This document shows, piece after piece, positions 16,192 through 24,870 of a stretch of DNA of 64,000 nucleotides. The number at the start of each line of letters is the position of its first letter. The first letter of the stretch is position 1. The translations under genes were made by a program, and so were the position numbers. The notes beneath the pieces are model-generated. The model was not told the origin of the DNA and searched no databases. It worked only from the letters and a program-made list of their open reading frames with translations. This stretch comes from Deinococcus hopiensis KR-140 (lineage in GTDB: Bacteria; Deinococcota; Deinococci; Deinococcales; Deinococcaceae): positions 1 to 64,000 of the forward strand of contig CALPYF020000023.1 in assembly GCA_943327755.2 (NCBI GenBank). The letters run 5' to 3'.

Positions 16192-16677
16192 TTAGCCAAA
16201 ATTTACCACGTGTTGCGGGGGTGTGGCGGGGCGCGTGGCGGCGCGCGCGCGTGGCCGGCGGGGGGATTGGGGGGCGTAGCGGCAGCGGTGGGCGGCGGCC
16301 CCTTCCGGTGGTTTGGGGGGGACAGGCAGGTCGGCGCGGATCAGCCAGATGCTGCCGGACTGGTAGGCGTCGGTGATCTCGCCGCTGATGATCCAGGACT
16401 GAACGGTGTCTTCGAAGAGGGGGCGGTCGTCGGTGCTGTGCCGGGCGGTCCACTCGCGAACGGTGACGTAGCTGGGGATCAGGGGGCGGACGGCGGCGGC
16501 CGCGCCGCTGCGGGGCGTGGGTGGCCTGAGGGTGGCGCGGACGAGCCAGATGTGGCCGCTGCGGTAGGCCGCGATTCTGCCGGTGTTCGCCCATTTGTTG
16601 GCGGCGCTCTGGGAGACTTCGCCTTCGTGGCGCCGGGTCCATTCCTGGAGGGTGATGATGGGCTGCGGGGTGCGCAT
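16192..16677 (-). CDS. Protein with two tandem excisionase-like DNA-binding repeats
   Basis: The 161-aa protein holds two copies of a helix-turn-helix-like unit: ITLQEWTRRHEGEVSQSAAN followed by YRSGHIWLVRA, and VTVREWTARHSTDDRPLFED followed by YQSGSIWLIRA. The end pattern Y-x-SG-x-IWL-[VI]RA is kept in both. This looks like the small MerR/excisionase-type winged helix. The C-terminal tail is basic. The last codons (HVVNFG) are also the next promoter's -10 region. Confidence 0.65.
   Translation of the reverse strand: MRTPQPIITLQEWTRRHEGEVSQSAANKWANTGRIAAYRSGHIWLVRATLRPPTPRSGAAAAVRPLIPSYVTVREWTARHSTDDRPLFEDTVQSWIISGEITDAYQSGSIWLIRADLPVPPKPPEGAAAHRCRYAPQSPRRPRARAATRPATPPQHVVNFG
16200..16229 (-). 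promoter_or_regulatory. CGTGG-type promoter inside the end of the upstream gene
   Basis: -10 TAAATT (16200-16205) preceded by ACGTGG, overlapping the last codons of the 16192-16677 gene. No clear -35 and no leader hairpin. Confidence 0.5.
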
Positions 16678-16678
16678 G

Positions 16679-17341
16679 TCAGGCTCCTTTGGGCAGGGGG
16701 TAGGGGGCGTAGAGGTGGCTGGTCAGGGCGAGTTCGGCCTGCACGAGCTGGTGCTGGGCGTCGCGGACGGCCTGGGCGGCCTTGGCGATGCCGGTGCGGT
16801 ACATCTCGGTGCCCGCTGCGTGCGCGGCGGTGGGGGTGACGATCTGCACGGTTGCGCTCCAGACGGCGTCCCAGATGGCCTGGCGGATGCCGTCTGGAAT
16901 CTCGATGAGCCAGCCGCCGTGCCGGTTGACGGTGGTGGTACCGCTGGAGAAGTGCGGGCCGTTGCGGTAGATCGTGGTGTTCCACTCGTCGTACGTGACG
17001 CCGCCGAATCGGGTGGGGGCCGTGCGGCGCAGGGAGAGGCGCAGGGTGCGGCCGCTGAGCCGCTCGTGGATCTCGCTGAGGTTGAAGGTCGCGGGGCCGA
17101 GTCGCGTGAGGAGGGTGCCGTGGGTGAGTCCGGCGGCGTTGATGGGGCCGGAGCGCTGGCAGCGGCGGGTCAGGTCGGCGCGGCTGGTGATCAGGGTGCC
17201 GCTGTGGTCCAGGAGGCCGCGTGGGTGGGGGGTGAAGGTGAGGGTGCCGAAGCTGTCGGTCAGGTGCAGGGCGGTGTCGTGGAGCTCACCGCCGAGGTAG
17301 TCGAGGGCGTGCTGGGTCAGGATGGTCGTGGCGTGGGACAT
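16679..17341 (-). CDS. Hypothetical protein, paralogue of the 37152-37808 product
   Basis: The 220-aa protein shares LTDSFG-x-x-TFT, a following L-x-D-x-x-G-x-L-[IL]TSR segment, N-A-x-GLT-x-GT and a LGP-x-x-[FP] segment with the product of the gene at 37152-37808, in the same order. Both follow CGTGG promoters. No known domain. ATG 17341 follows GGAGCCCCC. Confidence 0.65.
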   Translation of the reverse strand: MSHATTILTQHALDYLGGELHDTALHLTDSFGTLTFTPHPRGLLDHSGTLITSRADLTRRCQRSGPINAAGLTHGTLLTRLGPATFNLSEIHERLSGRTLRLSLRRTAPTRFGGVTYDEWNTTIYRNGPHFSSGTTTVNRHGGWLIEIPDGIRQAIWDAVWSATVQIVTPTAAHAAGTEMYRTGIAKAAQAVRDAQHQLVQAELALTSHLYAPYPLPKGA

Positions 17342-17379
17342 GGGGGCTCCAGCGTCAGTGAGGGGGCTTAACTGATGGA

Positions 17380-17409
17380 AGTTTACCACGCTTTATATAA
17401 AATGGTCAA
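17380..17409 (-). promoter_or_regulatory. CGTGG promoter without leader hairpin
   Basis: -35 TTGACC (17404-17409), 18-nt spacer with TATATAAAGCGTGG, -10 TAAACT (17380-17385). The -35 overlaps the stop codon of the SprT-like gene. Confidence 0.8.
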
Positions 17410-18146
17410 CTTTCGTTGATGACGGCCACCACCTCATCCGACGGCACCAGGACCGCCCGGCACTCCCCACACATCAACTTCACCTTCGGTTTCGCCCAGG
17501 CCTTCGTCAGGCACACCGGACAGTGATACGGCGTCTTCGAGCGCCGCTGCGCCTCCCGCCGGCGCCGCTTCTCCTCCGCCTCCGCCGCCAGGTCCTCGAT
17601 CTGCTCCGGACTCAACTCCGTGACGTCCTCGTCCGGCTCGCTCTTCGTCCACCGCAGCGTGAACCCCGACCGTAGCAGCTGCGCGCACGCGACCGCGAAG
17701 CGCCCCTCCGGTTCGACCCGGTGACTGACGGTCGTGCCCGTCTGCTTGGCCGGATCCTTGGTGTTGAACGGCGGCAGGCCCAGCTCGGTCATCTTCTCCA
17801 CCCAGGCCTTGTTGTGGTACCCGTTCTTGCCCGGCTTCCCGAACTGAAATTGCCACTGGTGCGCCTGCTCATGCACCAGCGTCGAGAGGTAATCCTGAAG
17901 CGTGGAGTAATACTCCGGGTTCAGCCCGATCTCGTCCGCTCCCTGCCCCCGCTCATCCCGGAAGAATCCCGACCGGAAGTACCCCATGGCCTTCTTCCGG
18001 CTCGACAGCGTGATGACAGGCCGCTGCAGCGCCCCGCCGAACAGCACCTGGTTGAAGAACTCGAAAGCGCGGTCGTGATCGGCCGCCGTGATGGCCGAAG
18101 GGGTCTCACGCGCGGGTCCGACGGCCGTGTGGGCGGCGTTCGTCAT
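17406..18146 (-). CDS. SprT-like zinc metalloprotease-family protein
   Basis: The 246-aa protein has STLVHEQAHQWQ (HExxH, about residue 95), the zinc catalytic motif of SprT-like proteins, and a C-terminal zinc ribbon (CPVC then CGEC, about residues 208-230). In the family, Spartan-type members digest DNA-protein crosslinks, while small bacterial SprT proteins are poorly known. A charged coiled stretch (EEKRRRREAQRRSK) links the two domains. It shares no leader with its neighbours. Confidence 0.75.
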   Translation of the reverse strand: MTNAAHTAVGPARETPSAITAADHDRAFEFFNQVLFGGALQRPVITLSSRKKAMGYFRSGFFRDERGQGADEIGLNPEYYSTLQDYLSTLVHEQAHQWQFQFGKPGKNGYHNKAWVEKMTELGLPPFNTKDPAKQTGTTVSHRVEPEGRFAVACAQLLRSGFTLRWTKSEPDEDVTELSPEQIEDLAAEAEEKRRRREAQRRSKTPYHCPVCLTKAWAKPKVKLMCGECRAVLVPSDEVVAVINES

Positions 18147-18183
18147 ACCCGTAGCATGCCACACCCCTCCCTGCGAACCGGCC

Positions 18184-19170
18184 TCAGCGCCGCGCGCCCC
18201 GCAGCCGCGCCGCCCCCGGCGTGACCCGCACGCCACGCAGCAGCGGGTACAGGTCCCGGGCCTCCAGCGACCCGCGCATCACCAGGGCGTCCGCCACCCG
18301 CTCCAGCGTCCCGAGGTTCGCCTGCATGAAGGCCTGCACCTGCGCCTGCTGCGCCGCCCGGTGCCGCGCCAGGACGGCCGCGTTGTGGTGCGCGTCCGCC
18401 TCGGTTCCCGCAGCGAAGATCAGTTCGCCCGGCGCGTGGCTGGCCAGGTACGCCCGCAGGACCTGCTCATGCCGGGCCAGGTCGGACCCGTTGCGGCCAT
18501 GCACGTCGCCCAGCAGCGCCCGCTCGGCCTCGGCCCCGGCCAGGAAGTGCTGCATCTCCCACTGCATCGTGTCGGCCCCGACCTGCCAGTCACGCTTGGC
18601 GTACGCCACCCGGCCCAGCGTCACCTGCTCCCCGTCCTGGCGGCGGCGCACCTCCGCGTGCAGGTGGGCGTTGCGGGGCGCCAGCGCGAACATCAGGACG
18701 TGACCGGCCTCGTGCACCGCGGTGACATACCGGTCGTGGGCACTCTCCTCCACGTCGGGACCGACCTGCTCCGGCTGGACGCGCCGCTCGGCCCGCCGCG
18801 CGACCCACCACGCCAGCAGCGCGGCGTCCAGCGCCAGCAGCGCGCCCACCCAGGGACTTACCCGCAGCGCGGCGAGCAGCGCGTCCCCGGCGACGACGTT
18901 CAGGGTGAGCAGCGCGCCGCACAGCAGGGCCGCGCCGGCCAGGCGCCGTCTCCCCCACCACAGCCACCCGCTGAGCAGGACGGTCAGCGTCCCGCTGAGC
19001 CGCGACGCCTGCTCGACCTCCCCACTGTGCGGGCCGGGCCAGCGCGCGGACGCCAGCAGCAACGCCGCGCCCAGGAGCAGCTGCGCCGTGAGGCGTCCCC
19101 GCCGGCGCCAGCGGGCCCCCCGCTCGGCCCGCGCTGCCCCGCGCCGCGCCTGGCCGGCTCGCCCCTTCAC
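18184..19170 (-). CDS. Membrane protein with an M41-like HExxH peptidase domain
   Basis: The 328-aa protein has four or so hydrophobic segments in the first 140 residues (LLLGAALLLASARW, LTVLLSGWLWW, LAGAALLCGALLTLNVVAGD, WVGALLALDAALLAWWVA) and then TAVHEAGHVLMFAL, the HEAGH zinc motif of FtsH-type M41 peptidases. No AAA+ ATPase module is present, so it would be a stand-alone membrane peptidase. GTG 19170 overlaps the stop of the previous gene (GTGA), hence coupled translation. Confidence 0.65.
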   Translation of the reverse strand: MKGRAGQARRGAARAERGARWRRRGRLTAQLLLGAALLLASARWPGPHSGEVEQASRLSGTLTVLLSGWLWWGRRRLAGAALLCGALLTLNVVAGDALLAALRVSPWVGALLALDAALLAWWVARRAERRVQPEQVGPDVEESAHDRYVTAVHEAGHVLMFALAPRNAHLHAEVRRRQDGEQVTLGRVAYAKRDWQVGADTMQWEMQHFLAGAEAERALLGDVHGRNGSDLARHEQVLRAYLASHAPGELIFAAGTEADAHHNAAVLARHRAAQQAQVQAFMQANLGTLERVADALVMRGSLEARDLYPLLRGVRVTPGAARLRGARR

Positions 19171-20035
19171 CCGCGGTGCAGGGCCACGAACATCCACGCG
19201 CCGCCCTCGTCCAGTTGCTCGGACGGATCCAGCGTCACACCGAAGTACGCCGCGCGCGGCTCCGTGGTCTCCACGACCGTTCCGTCCCGCCGCTGCGCCC
19301 AGCTGTGACGCCACCAGACGCCGTCTTCCCCCAGGGCGTACCCGGTCACGAGATCCAGTCGCTCCTCGAGATCGTTGTCGTCACAGTGCTCGGAGAACAG
19401 CGCCGCTGCGTTGGCGTGGCACGCGCAGGGCCGCCCGGCCCGGAACTCTACCCGGGTGCCCGCGGGAACCAATCGCCCTCCCGACAGGAGCAGGGCCGCG
19501 TCGTCCAGGAACAGCACCTCACCCTCCCCTGGAATGGTGCGCGGACACAGGTCGCTGTCCAGTTCCACGCGCTGACCGCCGCACCGCAGCAGGAGGGCTT
19601 CCAGGCCGTGCCGGGCCGGCACGGTGTGACCGGCGTCTGCTGCGCCGCCGGGCAGGCGAGGATGTTGTACGGCGCGGCGCGGCGCTCGCCGGTGGGGGCG
19701 CGGCACAGCGCGAGGAATTCCCGCCAGCTGCGCAGGTCGTGCGCGACGGCCGTGCACTGCCCGGGCTCCAGGAACCACGCCAGCAGGTCGCCCTGGCTCG
19801 TGCAGGAGAACGTGCAGGGCACGTACTGCCCGAACGCGTAGACGTTGGCGACGTAGCCGCGCAGGGTGCCCGTCCGGAAGGGCGTCAGGCTGCGGATGAT
19901 GGCGACGCTGGGCGCGGCGCTGTCCGGCGCGTCGTGGGGCAGCAGGGGCGGCACGCCGCTCACGAACGTCCGCAGCAGGGCGCTCAGCATCGTATCTGGC
20001 AGCTCATCCAGGGTCAGGGTGGGTTCTGTGTGCAT
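19167..20035 (-). pseudogene. Hypothetical gene with a frameshift
   Basis: From ATG 20035 (after GGAGG) the frame reads MHTEPTLTLDELPDTMLSAL and stays coding-like to about YNILACPAAQQTPVTP. The coding signal then moves by one base into another frame (ARHGLEALLLRCGGQRVELD onward) and continues to 19167. The switch lies near 19605-19660. One missing base would restore a single protein of about 289 aa. Family unknown; the second half has a CDDNDLEERLD acidic stretch. Confidence 0.55.
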
Positions 20036-20141
20036 CGGCAGCGCCTCCATGTGGGCAGAGGGGCAGGCCATCGGCGCAGGCCGCGCCGGAGGCGTGCAGG
20101 GGCGAACAACAGGCTGGACGTGGGGGTTTAGCCTCGCTCAG

Positions 20142-20171
20142 AGTTTACCACGCATCCTGACTTCACTGGAC
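20142..20171 (-). promoter_or_regulatory. CGTGG promoter, weak -35
   Basis: -10 TAAACT (20142-20147) preceded by GCGTGG; no good -35. The leader to the ATG at 20035 is about 100 nt and lacks the usual hairpin. Confidence 0.55.
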
Positions 20172-20297
20172 ATTCAGGTTTGAGCGGGGGGCCCGGCCGA
20201 CGTACGATGCCGGCAGGTGCAGCGTCCGTCCCACACGGGCGCCCCCGGAGTCCGCCGGTGCGCTGCCGCGCGGCTCATCCCACCGAGAGGAACGCCC

Positions 20298-20714
20298 ATG
20301 ACGACCCTGCCCGATGTCCCCCGGCCTGCCCCGCTCCCCTGCGCGTGCGACTGGCCTCCGGCCACGCCCTCCCTGTCCGGCTCCACCGCCGTGGTGCCGC
20401 TGCCCACGCTCCTGCGCTGGTTGACGGTCACCACGCCGCACCTGACGCGCGTGCATTTCCGTCAGGGGGGCGTCCTGCTGGCCTGCGTGCACCTGCGCGC
20501 CGGCACGCTCCTGGCCGTCACCGTCGCTGACCGGACCGGCGGCGTGGCCGCGCTGGACCTGATGACCCTGCCGGAGTGTCAGTTTGACGTGTGGGTGGCC
20601 GCGGCCGCCGCGCCGGGCGTGACCTGCGGAGAACTCGAGGGCGCGCTGGAGGCCGGTGCCCGCCGCGCGGGCGTCACCCTGCCTGGTCATTTCGCCCCGG
20701 CCCCCTGCGCGTGA
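20298..20714 (+). CDS. DUF4388-like protein
   Basis: The 138-aa protein has a core (LTRVHFRQGGVLLACVHLRA then GTLLAVTV) resembling the DUF4388/PATAN pattern, in which an inhibitory or regulatory strand-helix unit reads x-G-x-L-x-F-x-x-G-x-L. Such domains appear in two-component output proteins of Deinococcus and cyanobacteria. ATG 20298 follows GAGAGGAACGCCC. Two further possible DUF4388 proteins lie at 23648 and 25626. Confidence 0.5.
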   Translation: MTTLPDVPRPAPLPCACDWPPATPSLSGSTAVVPLPTLLRWLTVTTPHLTRVHFRQGGVLLACVHLRAGTLLAVTVADRTGGVAALDLMTLPECQFDVWVAAAAAPGVTCGELEGALEAGARRAGVTLPGHFAPAPCA

Positions 20715-20716
20715 AA

Positions 20717-20754
20717 CAGTGACCCGCCCCCTGGGTGCGGGGGGCGGGTCACTG
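20717..20754. terminator. Bidirectional terminator
   Basis: CAGTGACCCGCCCCC (20717-20731) pairs perfectly with 20740-20754 across an 8-nt loop, between convergent genes ending at 20714 and 20781. Confidence 0.75.
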
Positions 20755-20780
20755 GGCGCGGACAGACGGTCGGGCGGCGG

Positions 20781-21716
20781 TTACCGGCTCAGGCCCAGGT
20801 CACGCAGCAGGCCCTGGATGCGCGGCACTTCCCGGTCCAGGAAGTACCCGAACGTGGCGGCCGGCTGGTAGAAGCTGTTCTGCTTTTCCGCCACGAGCAG
20901 GTCTCGCCACTCCTTGCTGCGTGCCAGGCGGCTGAAGGTGCTGCTGAGCTTGGCGCGTTCGGCGCTGCCTAAGCCGCTCGGGGCGAACACGCCGCGCCAG
21001 TTCACGAGTTCGGCGTCCACGCCCTGCTCCCGCGCGGTCGGGACGTTCACGCCGTCGATCCGGCTGGGGGCGCTGATCGCCAGGGCCCGGATGCGCCCGG
21101 CCTTGATGTCGGGTTCGGCCACGCCGTAACTGCTGCTCACGACGTCCAGTTCGCCGCCCAGCATCGCCTTGATGCCCTGGAGGTTGCCGCTGCTGGGAAT
21201 CCACTTCAGGTTGCGGACGTTGCCGCCACTGGCCTGCAGGACGTTCCCGGTGAACAGGTGCCCGGCGCTGGCCACGCTCGCGCCGCCAAAGCGCAGGCCC
21301 GGGTTGCTCTTGAACGCGGCCGTCAGGTCACTCAGGGTGCGGTAGGGGCTGCTGGCCGGGACGACCAGCACCTCGTAGTCGTTCACGAGCCGCGCGACGG
21401 GCGTGAGGTCTTTCAGGTCGACGCCGCCCTCCTTGCTGGTGATCATGGCCGCGATGGTGGTCAGGCCGAACACGACGAGCTGATCGCCCTGCCCGGCCTT
21501 CTTCACGAAGTCCCGCAGGCCCACCACGCCGCCCTCACAGGGCACGTTGTACACGCTGCTGCCCGCGCCGAGCTTGGTGGCGTCCAGGGTCTTACTGAGG
21601 TTACGGGCCATGGTGTCGTACCCGCCGCCGGTCGTGGCGGGCGCGAGGATCTTGAAACTGTCGGCGTGGGCGGCGGTGAAGGTCGTCAGGGTGGCGAGCA
21701 GCAGCAGGTGGCGCAT
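20781..21716 (-). CDS. TctC-family periplasmic binding protein
   Basis: The 311-aa protein starts with a signal peptide (MRHLLLLATLTTFTAAHA) and follows the Bug/TctC pattern: P-A-x-x-GGG-x-D-x-x-AR near the N-terminus, VGLRDFVKKAGQGDQLVVFG, LTPVARLVNDYEVLVVPASS and IRALAISAPSR. The family binds carboxylates for TTT transporters or for sensing. The membrane subunits TctA and TctB are absent here, so it may serve a distant transporter or the sensor protein of this cluster. Confidence 0.8.
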   Translation of the reverse strand: MRHLLLLATLTTFTAAHADSFKILAPATTGGGYDTMARNLSKTLDATKLGAGSSVYNVPCEGGVVGLRDFVKKAGQGDQLVVFGLTTIAAMITSKEGGVDLKDLTPVARLVNDYEVLVVPASSPYRTLSDLTAAFKSNPGLRFGGASVASAGHLFTGNVLQASGGNVRNLKWIPSSGNLQGIKAMLGGELDVVSSSYGVAEPDIKAGRIRALAISAPSRIDGVNVPTAREQGVDAELVNWRGVFAPSGLGSAERAKLSSTFSRLARSKEWRDLLVAEKQNSFYQPAATFGYFLDREVPRIQGLLRDLGLSR

Positions 21717-21757
21717 GTGGGGGTTTCTCCTTCGGGGCGAGAGGGCGGCAGGGGAAG

Positions 21758-21780
21758 CGGGGGCGTGTGGGGCGCCCCCG
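21758..21780 (-). repeat. Intercistronic hairpin with CCCCACA loop
   Basis: CGGGGGCG (21758-21765) pairs with CGCCCCCG (21773-21780) between the prephenate-dehydratase-like gene and the TctC-like gene. The loop resembles those at 3297 and 56928. Confidence 0.6.
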
Positions 21781-21794
21781 CGCGGTCATGAGGG

Positions 21795-22661
21795 TCAGGG
21801 CGCGGTGTACGCGCCGAGCAGGGTGCTGCCGGGAGTGAGGGCCTGGCGGACGGCGGCCATGTCCGCGCCGCGGCGGCCGTCGAACACCAGCACGTAGCGG
21901 GCGCCGCCCAGTTCACCGCTCGGGGACTGCGTGAGGCTGCTCACCTGGAAGCCCAGGGCGGACATGCGGGTGATCAGCAGGCTGAGGGTGGGCGTGTTGC
22001 GGGTCAGGTCGTGGATGACCACGGCGCGGTTCACGGCGCCGGTCTTGGGCAGTTCACCGGCCTGCACCACCCAGAACTTGGTGGTGTTGCGCTTGTCGTC
22101 CTGAATGGCGTTGGCCAGGGGCACCAGGCCGTAGACGCTGGCGGCGGCGGGCGCGGCGATCGCGGCGGCCGTATTGCCGGGCATCTTGCTGACGTCCTCG
22201 GCGGCCGCGGCGGTGCTCTTGGCCTCGACGCGTTTGACGTTCGGGTAGTTGGCTTTCAGGTACCCGGCGCTCTGCAAGAATGGCTGGGGGTGGGAGACGA
22301 TGGTGGTCACGTCGGCGAGGGTGGTGCCGGGTTTGGCCATCAGGACGTTGTTGATGGGCAGCGCGATCTCTCCGATGATTCGCCATTTGGGCAGGCCGGT
22401 CTTGAGCAGCCCGAGCGTTTCGACGACGTAGCCGCCACTGCTGTTCTCGATGGGCAGCAGGCCGTAGTCGGTCTGCCCGGCGGCGACGGTCTGGGCGACT
22501 TCGGTGATGCTCGTGGCGGTGCTGGTCGTCCAGTTCCCGCTCTGGGCGACCAGGCGCGCGGCTTCGTCGCTGTAGGTGCCTTTGGGGCCCAGGTAGGTGA
22601 GGTTGGCGGCAGTGGCGGTGGCGGTCAGGGCCAGGGTCAGGACAACGAGGGTGCGGCGCAT
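21795..22661 (-). CDS. Exported prephenate dehydratase-like protein
   Basis: The 288-aa protein has a signal peptide (MRRTLVVLTLALTATATA) and then starts at once with the prephenate dehydratase fold: YLGPKGTYSDEAA, LLPIENSSGGYV, SHPQPF and NTTKFWVV. The Thr-x-Phe of the catalytic TRF box is kept with Lys for Arg. An ACT-like domain follows (VIHDLTRNTPTLSLLITRMS) but its usual ESRP allosteric box reads QSPS. Prephenate dehydratase makes phenylpyruvate in phenylalanine synthesis in the cytoplasm, so export is unusual. It could be a periplasmic enzyme or a reused binding protein. ATG 22661 follows AAGGAGCACCCAC. Confidence 0.75.
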   Translation of the reverse strand: MRRTLVVLTLALTATATAANLTYLGPKGTYSDEAARLVAQSGNWTTSTATSITEVAQTVAAGQTDYGLLPIENSSGGYVVETLGLLKTGLPKWRIIGEIALPINNVLMAKPGTTLADVTTIVSHPQPFLQSAGYLKANYPNVKRVEAKSTAAAAEDVSKMPGNTAAAIAAPAAASVYGLVPLANAIQDDKRNTTKFWVVQAGELPKTGAVNRAVVIHDLTRNTPTLSLLITRMSALGFQVSSLTQSPSGELGGARYVLVFDGRRGADMAAVRQALTPGSTLLGAYTAP

Positions 22662-22760
22662 GTGGGTGCTCCTTGGGGAAAGTGGGTGTGGGGGTGTGGC
22701 AGTCGTGAACTGCCCGGCAAAGGTAGCGCGCCGGGGGTGGGCGTGTCGCGTCAACCGGGG

Positions 22761-23630
22761 TCACTCGTCTTCGAGGAGGGACTGGAAGACGCGGTTGCTC
22801 TGCACCATGCGGTCAGCGCTTTCACCCACGGTGGTCAGTTCGTCGTTGCCGGTCACGGGAATGGTGACGCTGGTGTCGCCCTTGCTGGCGGCGAGCGTGG
22901 CGGCGCTGAGGCGCTGCAGGCGGCTGATGAGGTTACTGGCGACGCTGCTGGCCGCGAAGAGGGCCAGGCCGAGCACGGCGACGACGATGGCCACGGTCCG
23001 CAGGAGGTTGGCGCGCACGCGGGCCTGGATGTCCGAGTCGTCCAGCGCCATGACGGTGACGCCGCTGGCGTTGGGGAGCGGGAAGGCCGCGAGGGTAACG
23101 GCGCCCCGGCCGAGGCTGACGCGTTCGGTCGCGCCGCCGCTCTGTTTCAGGGCGCTCTGGGCGAGGCGGGTCACGGCGGCGCTGAGGGCCGGGTTGCCGG
23201 TGGTCCAGCGGCGGGCCGTGTCGGCCTCCACGGCGGAGGAACCGGCGGCGTAACTGCGGGCGTAGGCGACCAGCACCCGGCCCCGGTCGTCGGTGACGGC
23301 CAGGTCCGTGACGGGCAGCAGGTCGGCGCGCACGAGGTCCTCGGCGCGTTCCTGTACGCCGGCGCGCAGCTCGGGCGCGCTGAGGGTCAGGCCCTGCACT
23401 TCTTCCAGGTCAAGGATGCGCTCCCCGAAGGCCTTGCTGGTCTGCGTGGCGCCCTGGAGCAGCAGGGCCCGGTCGGACGCAGCCTGCTGCGTGAAGGTCG
23501 TGCCGAGCCACGCGCCGCCCACGGCGAGGGCGGGCAGCAGGCTCAGGGCCAGCAGGGGCGTGCGGATCGAGCCGCGGCGGGCTGGGGCGGCGGTGGGGGT
23601 GGCAGTGGGCGCAGCGGGGATGGTGGTCAT
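22761..23630 (-). CDS. Membrane sensor with HAMP-like domain, no output domain
   Basis: The 289-aa protein has a first membrane helix (LLALSLLPALAVGGAWLGTT), an extracytoplasmic sensor of about 150 residues, a second helix (VAIVVAVLGLALFAASSVAS) and a HAMP-like segment (ISRLQRLSAATLAASKGDTS). It ends shortly after HAMP with no kinase or methyl-accepting domain, so it must act through partners, perhaps the DUF4388 proteins beside it. Confidence 0.65.
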   Translation of the reverse strand: MTTIPAAPTATPTAAPARRGSIRTPLLALSLLPALAVGGAWLGTTFTQQAASDRALLLQGATQTSKAFGERILDLEEVQGLTLSAPELRAGVQERAEDLVRADLLPVTDLAVTDDRGRVLVAYARSYAAGSSAVEADTARRWTTGNPALSAAVTRLAQSALKQSGGATERVSLGRGAVTLAAFPLPNASGVTVMALDDSDIQARVRANLLRTVAIVVAVLGLALFAASSVASNLISRLQRLSAATLAASKGDTSVTIPVTGNDELTTVGESADRMVQSNRVFQSLLEDE

Positions 23631-23647
23631 GGGATCTCCGTGGGGGG

Positions 23648-24568
23648 TTAGAGGCGGTAGCGGTGACGGACGGCGTTCAGGCGTTCAAGCACCTGCGCCT
23701 GCCGGTCGGGCGGCGCGGCGGCGGTCAGCGCGTCGAGCCACAGGGGCGCGCGCGCCAGGGGGAAAGTGTCGCGGGTGACGTCGAGGGTCTTGGCGGCTTT
23801 TTTCAGCAGGACGCCCGCGGCGATCCCGAGCACGTCCGTGGCGGCGTCCTGCACGTCTGTCCAGAACTGCGGCGGCATCATGCGTTCGAGGTACTGGACG
23901 TGCTGGGCGACGCTGGTGCCGCTCAGGATGCGCTGCACGTCCGGCAGGGGCGTGGCGCTCACGTCACTGACTTCCTGAACGGTGCGGCGGCCGTCGATGA
24001 GGTTGAGCAGTCGCCACACCTGGCCGGGGAACGTCTCGGTGGTGACGTTGAGGTCAATGTTGAGTTCCGGCACCAGGTCCGGGCCGGGCAGCGGGGCGGC
24101 GCTGGGCGTGTCCTCGAACACGAACGCGTCGAGCGCCGCGTCGAAGTCGGTGCCGCGCTGGAAGGGGGTCGTGACGAGCAGCGCGGCGGACTCCTCGTCC
24201 GGCGCGCTGGTGGGCAGTGCCGGCGCGGGCTCGCGCTGGAGGTGATCGGCGGCGATCGCGGCGCGCATCAGGATCTGTTCACTGCTGCCGGTGATGTTCG
24301 CGGCGGGCGGTGGGGTGGGGATCTGGCTGGCCGTCTCGAAGGTGCCCTCGCGGGCCAGGAGCAGCTGCGCGAGGGCGTCGTCGCTGTGGAGCGGCCCGAA
24401 ACTGACGTGCCGGAACTGACCGAGTTCGAAGAAGACGACCCCCCGGCCGCGTGGCGTGTGCACGTGCAGCAGCGCGGTGCGTTTCAGGTCGATCAGCATC
24501 TGCAAGACGACGGGGATCGCGTCCGGACTGCTCAGGTTTCCTGTCAGGTTGAGGGTGGGTGTGTTCAT
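23648..24568 (-). CDS. DUF4388-domain protein
   Basis: The 306-aa protein opens LNLTGNLSSPDAIPVVLQML then TALLHVHTPRGRGVVFFELG and a following segment HVSFGPLHSDDALAQLLLAR, the usual DUF4388 layout. The C-terminal half contains a second PleD-like helical part (LNLIDGRRTVQEVSDVSATP). It overlaps the upstream winged-helix gene by 4 nt and precedes the sensor gene by 17 nt, which places it in one signalling operon. Confidence 0.7.
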   Translation of the reverse strand: MNTPTLNLTGNLSSPDAIPVVLQMLIDLKRTALLHVHTPRGRGVVFFELGQFRHVSFGPLHSDDALAQLLLAREGTFETASQIPTPPPAANITGSSEQILMRAAIAADHLQREPAPALPTSAPDEESAALLVTTPFQRGTDFDAALDAFVFEDTPSAAPLPGPDLVPELNIDLNVTTETFPGQVWRLLNLIDGRRTVQEVSDVSATPLPDVQRILSGTSVAQHVQYLERMMPPQFWTDVQDAATDVLGIAAGVLLKKAAKTLDVTRDTFPLARAPLWLDALTAAAPPDRQAQVLERLNAVRHRYRL

Positions 24569-24870
24569 GGCGTGTCCTTGGGGCTGGCAGAGCCGTACTC
24601 GTGGGGTTGGCAGCTGCGCACGTGGGGAAACTGCCGGTTGCAGTAGGTGTCGGTGCGGGTGCCGACCGGGATGAGCAGGTGCCGCTCGGTGAGGCTATGA
24701 ATCAGGGTCGTGTAGTGGTTCTCGGCGCCGCCCAGGTGGGTTTTGAGGACGCTCGGGCGGACACTGGTGCCCTCGGGGCCGTGCCGGTCCACGTAGAGCC
24801 ACACGGCCTGTTCGCGCCGCGTCAGCGTGTGGAAGTGGGGCGGCAGGGGCCGGGCGTCAGCGCCGGGCAT
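24565..24870 (-). CDS. Small winged-helix protein
   Basis: The 101-aa protein has a helix-turn-helix pattern (LTRREQAVWLYVDRHGPEGT then RPSVLKTHLGGAENHYTTLI). It is the first gene of the minus-strand operon and overlaps the next by ATGA, so it may regulate the operon. The DNA target is unknown. Confidence 0.6.
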   Translation of the reverse strand: MPGADARPLPPHFHTLTRREQAVWLYVDRHGPEGTSVRPSVLKTHLGGAENHYTTLIHSLTERHLLIPVGTRTDTYCNRQFPHVRSCQPHEYGSASPKDTP

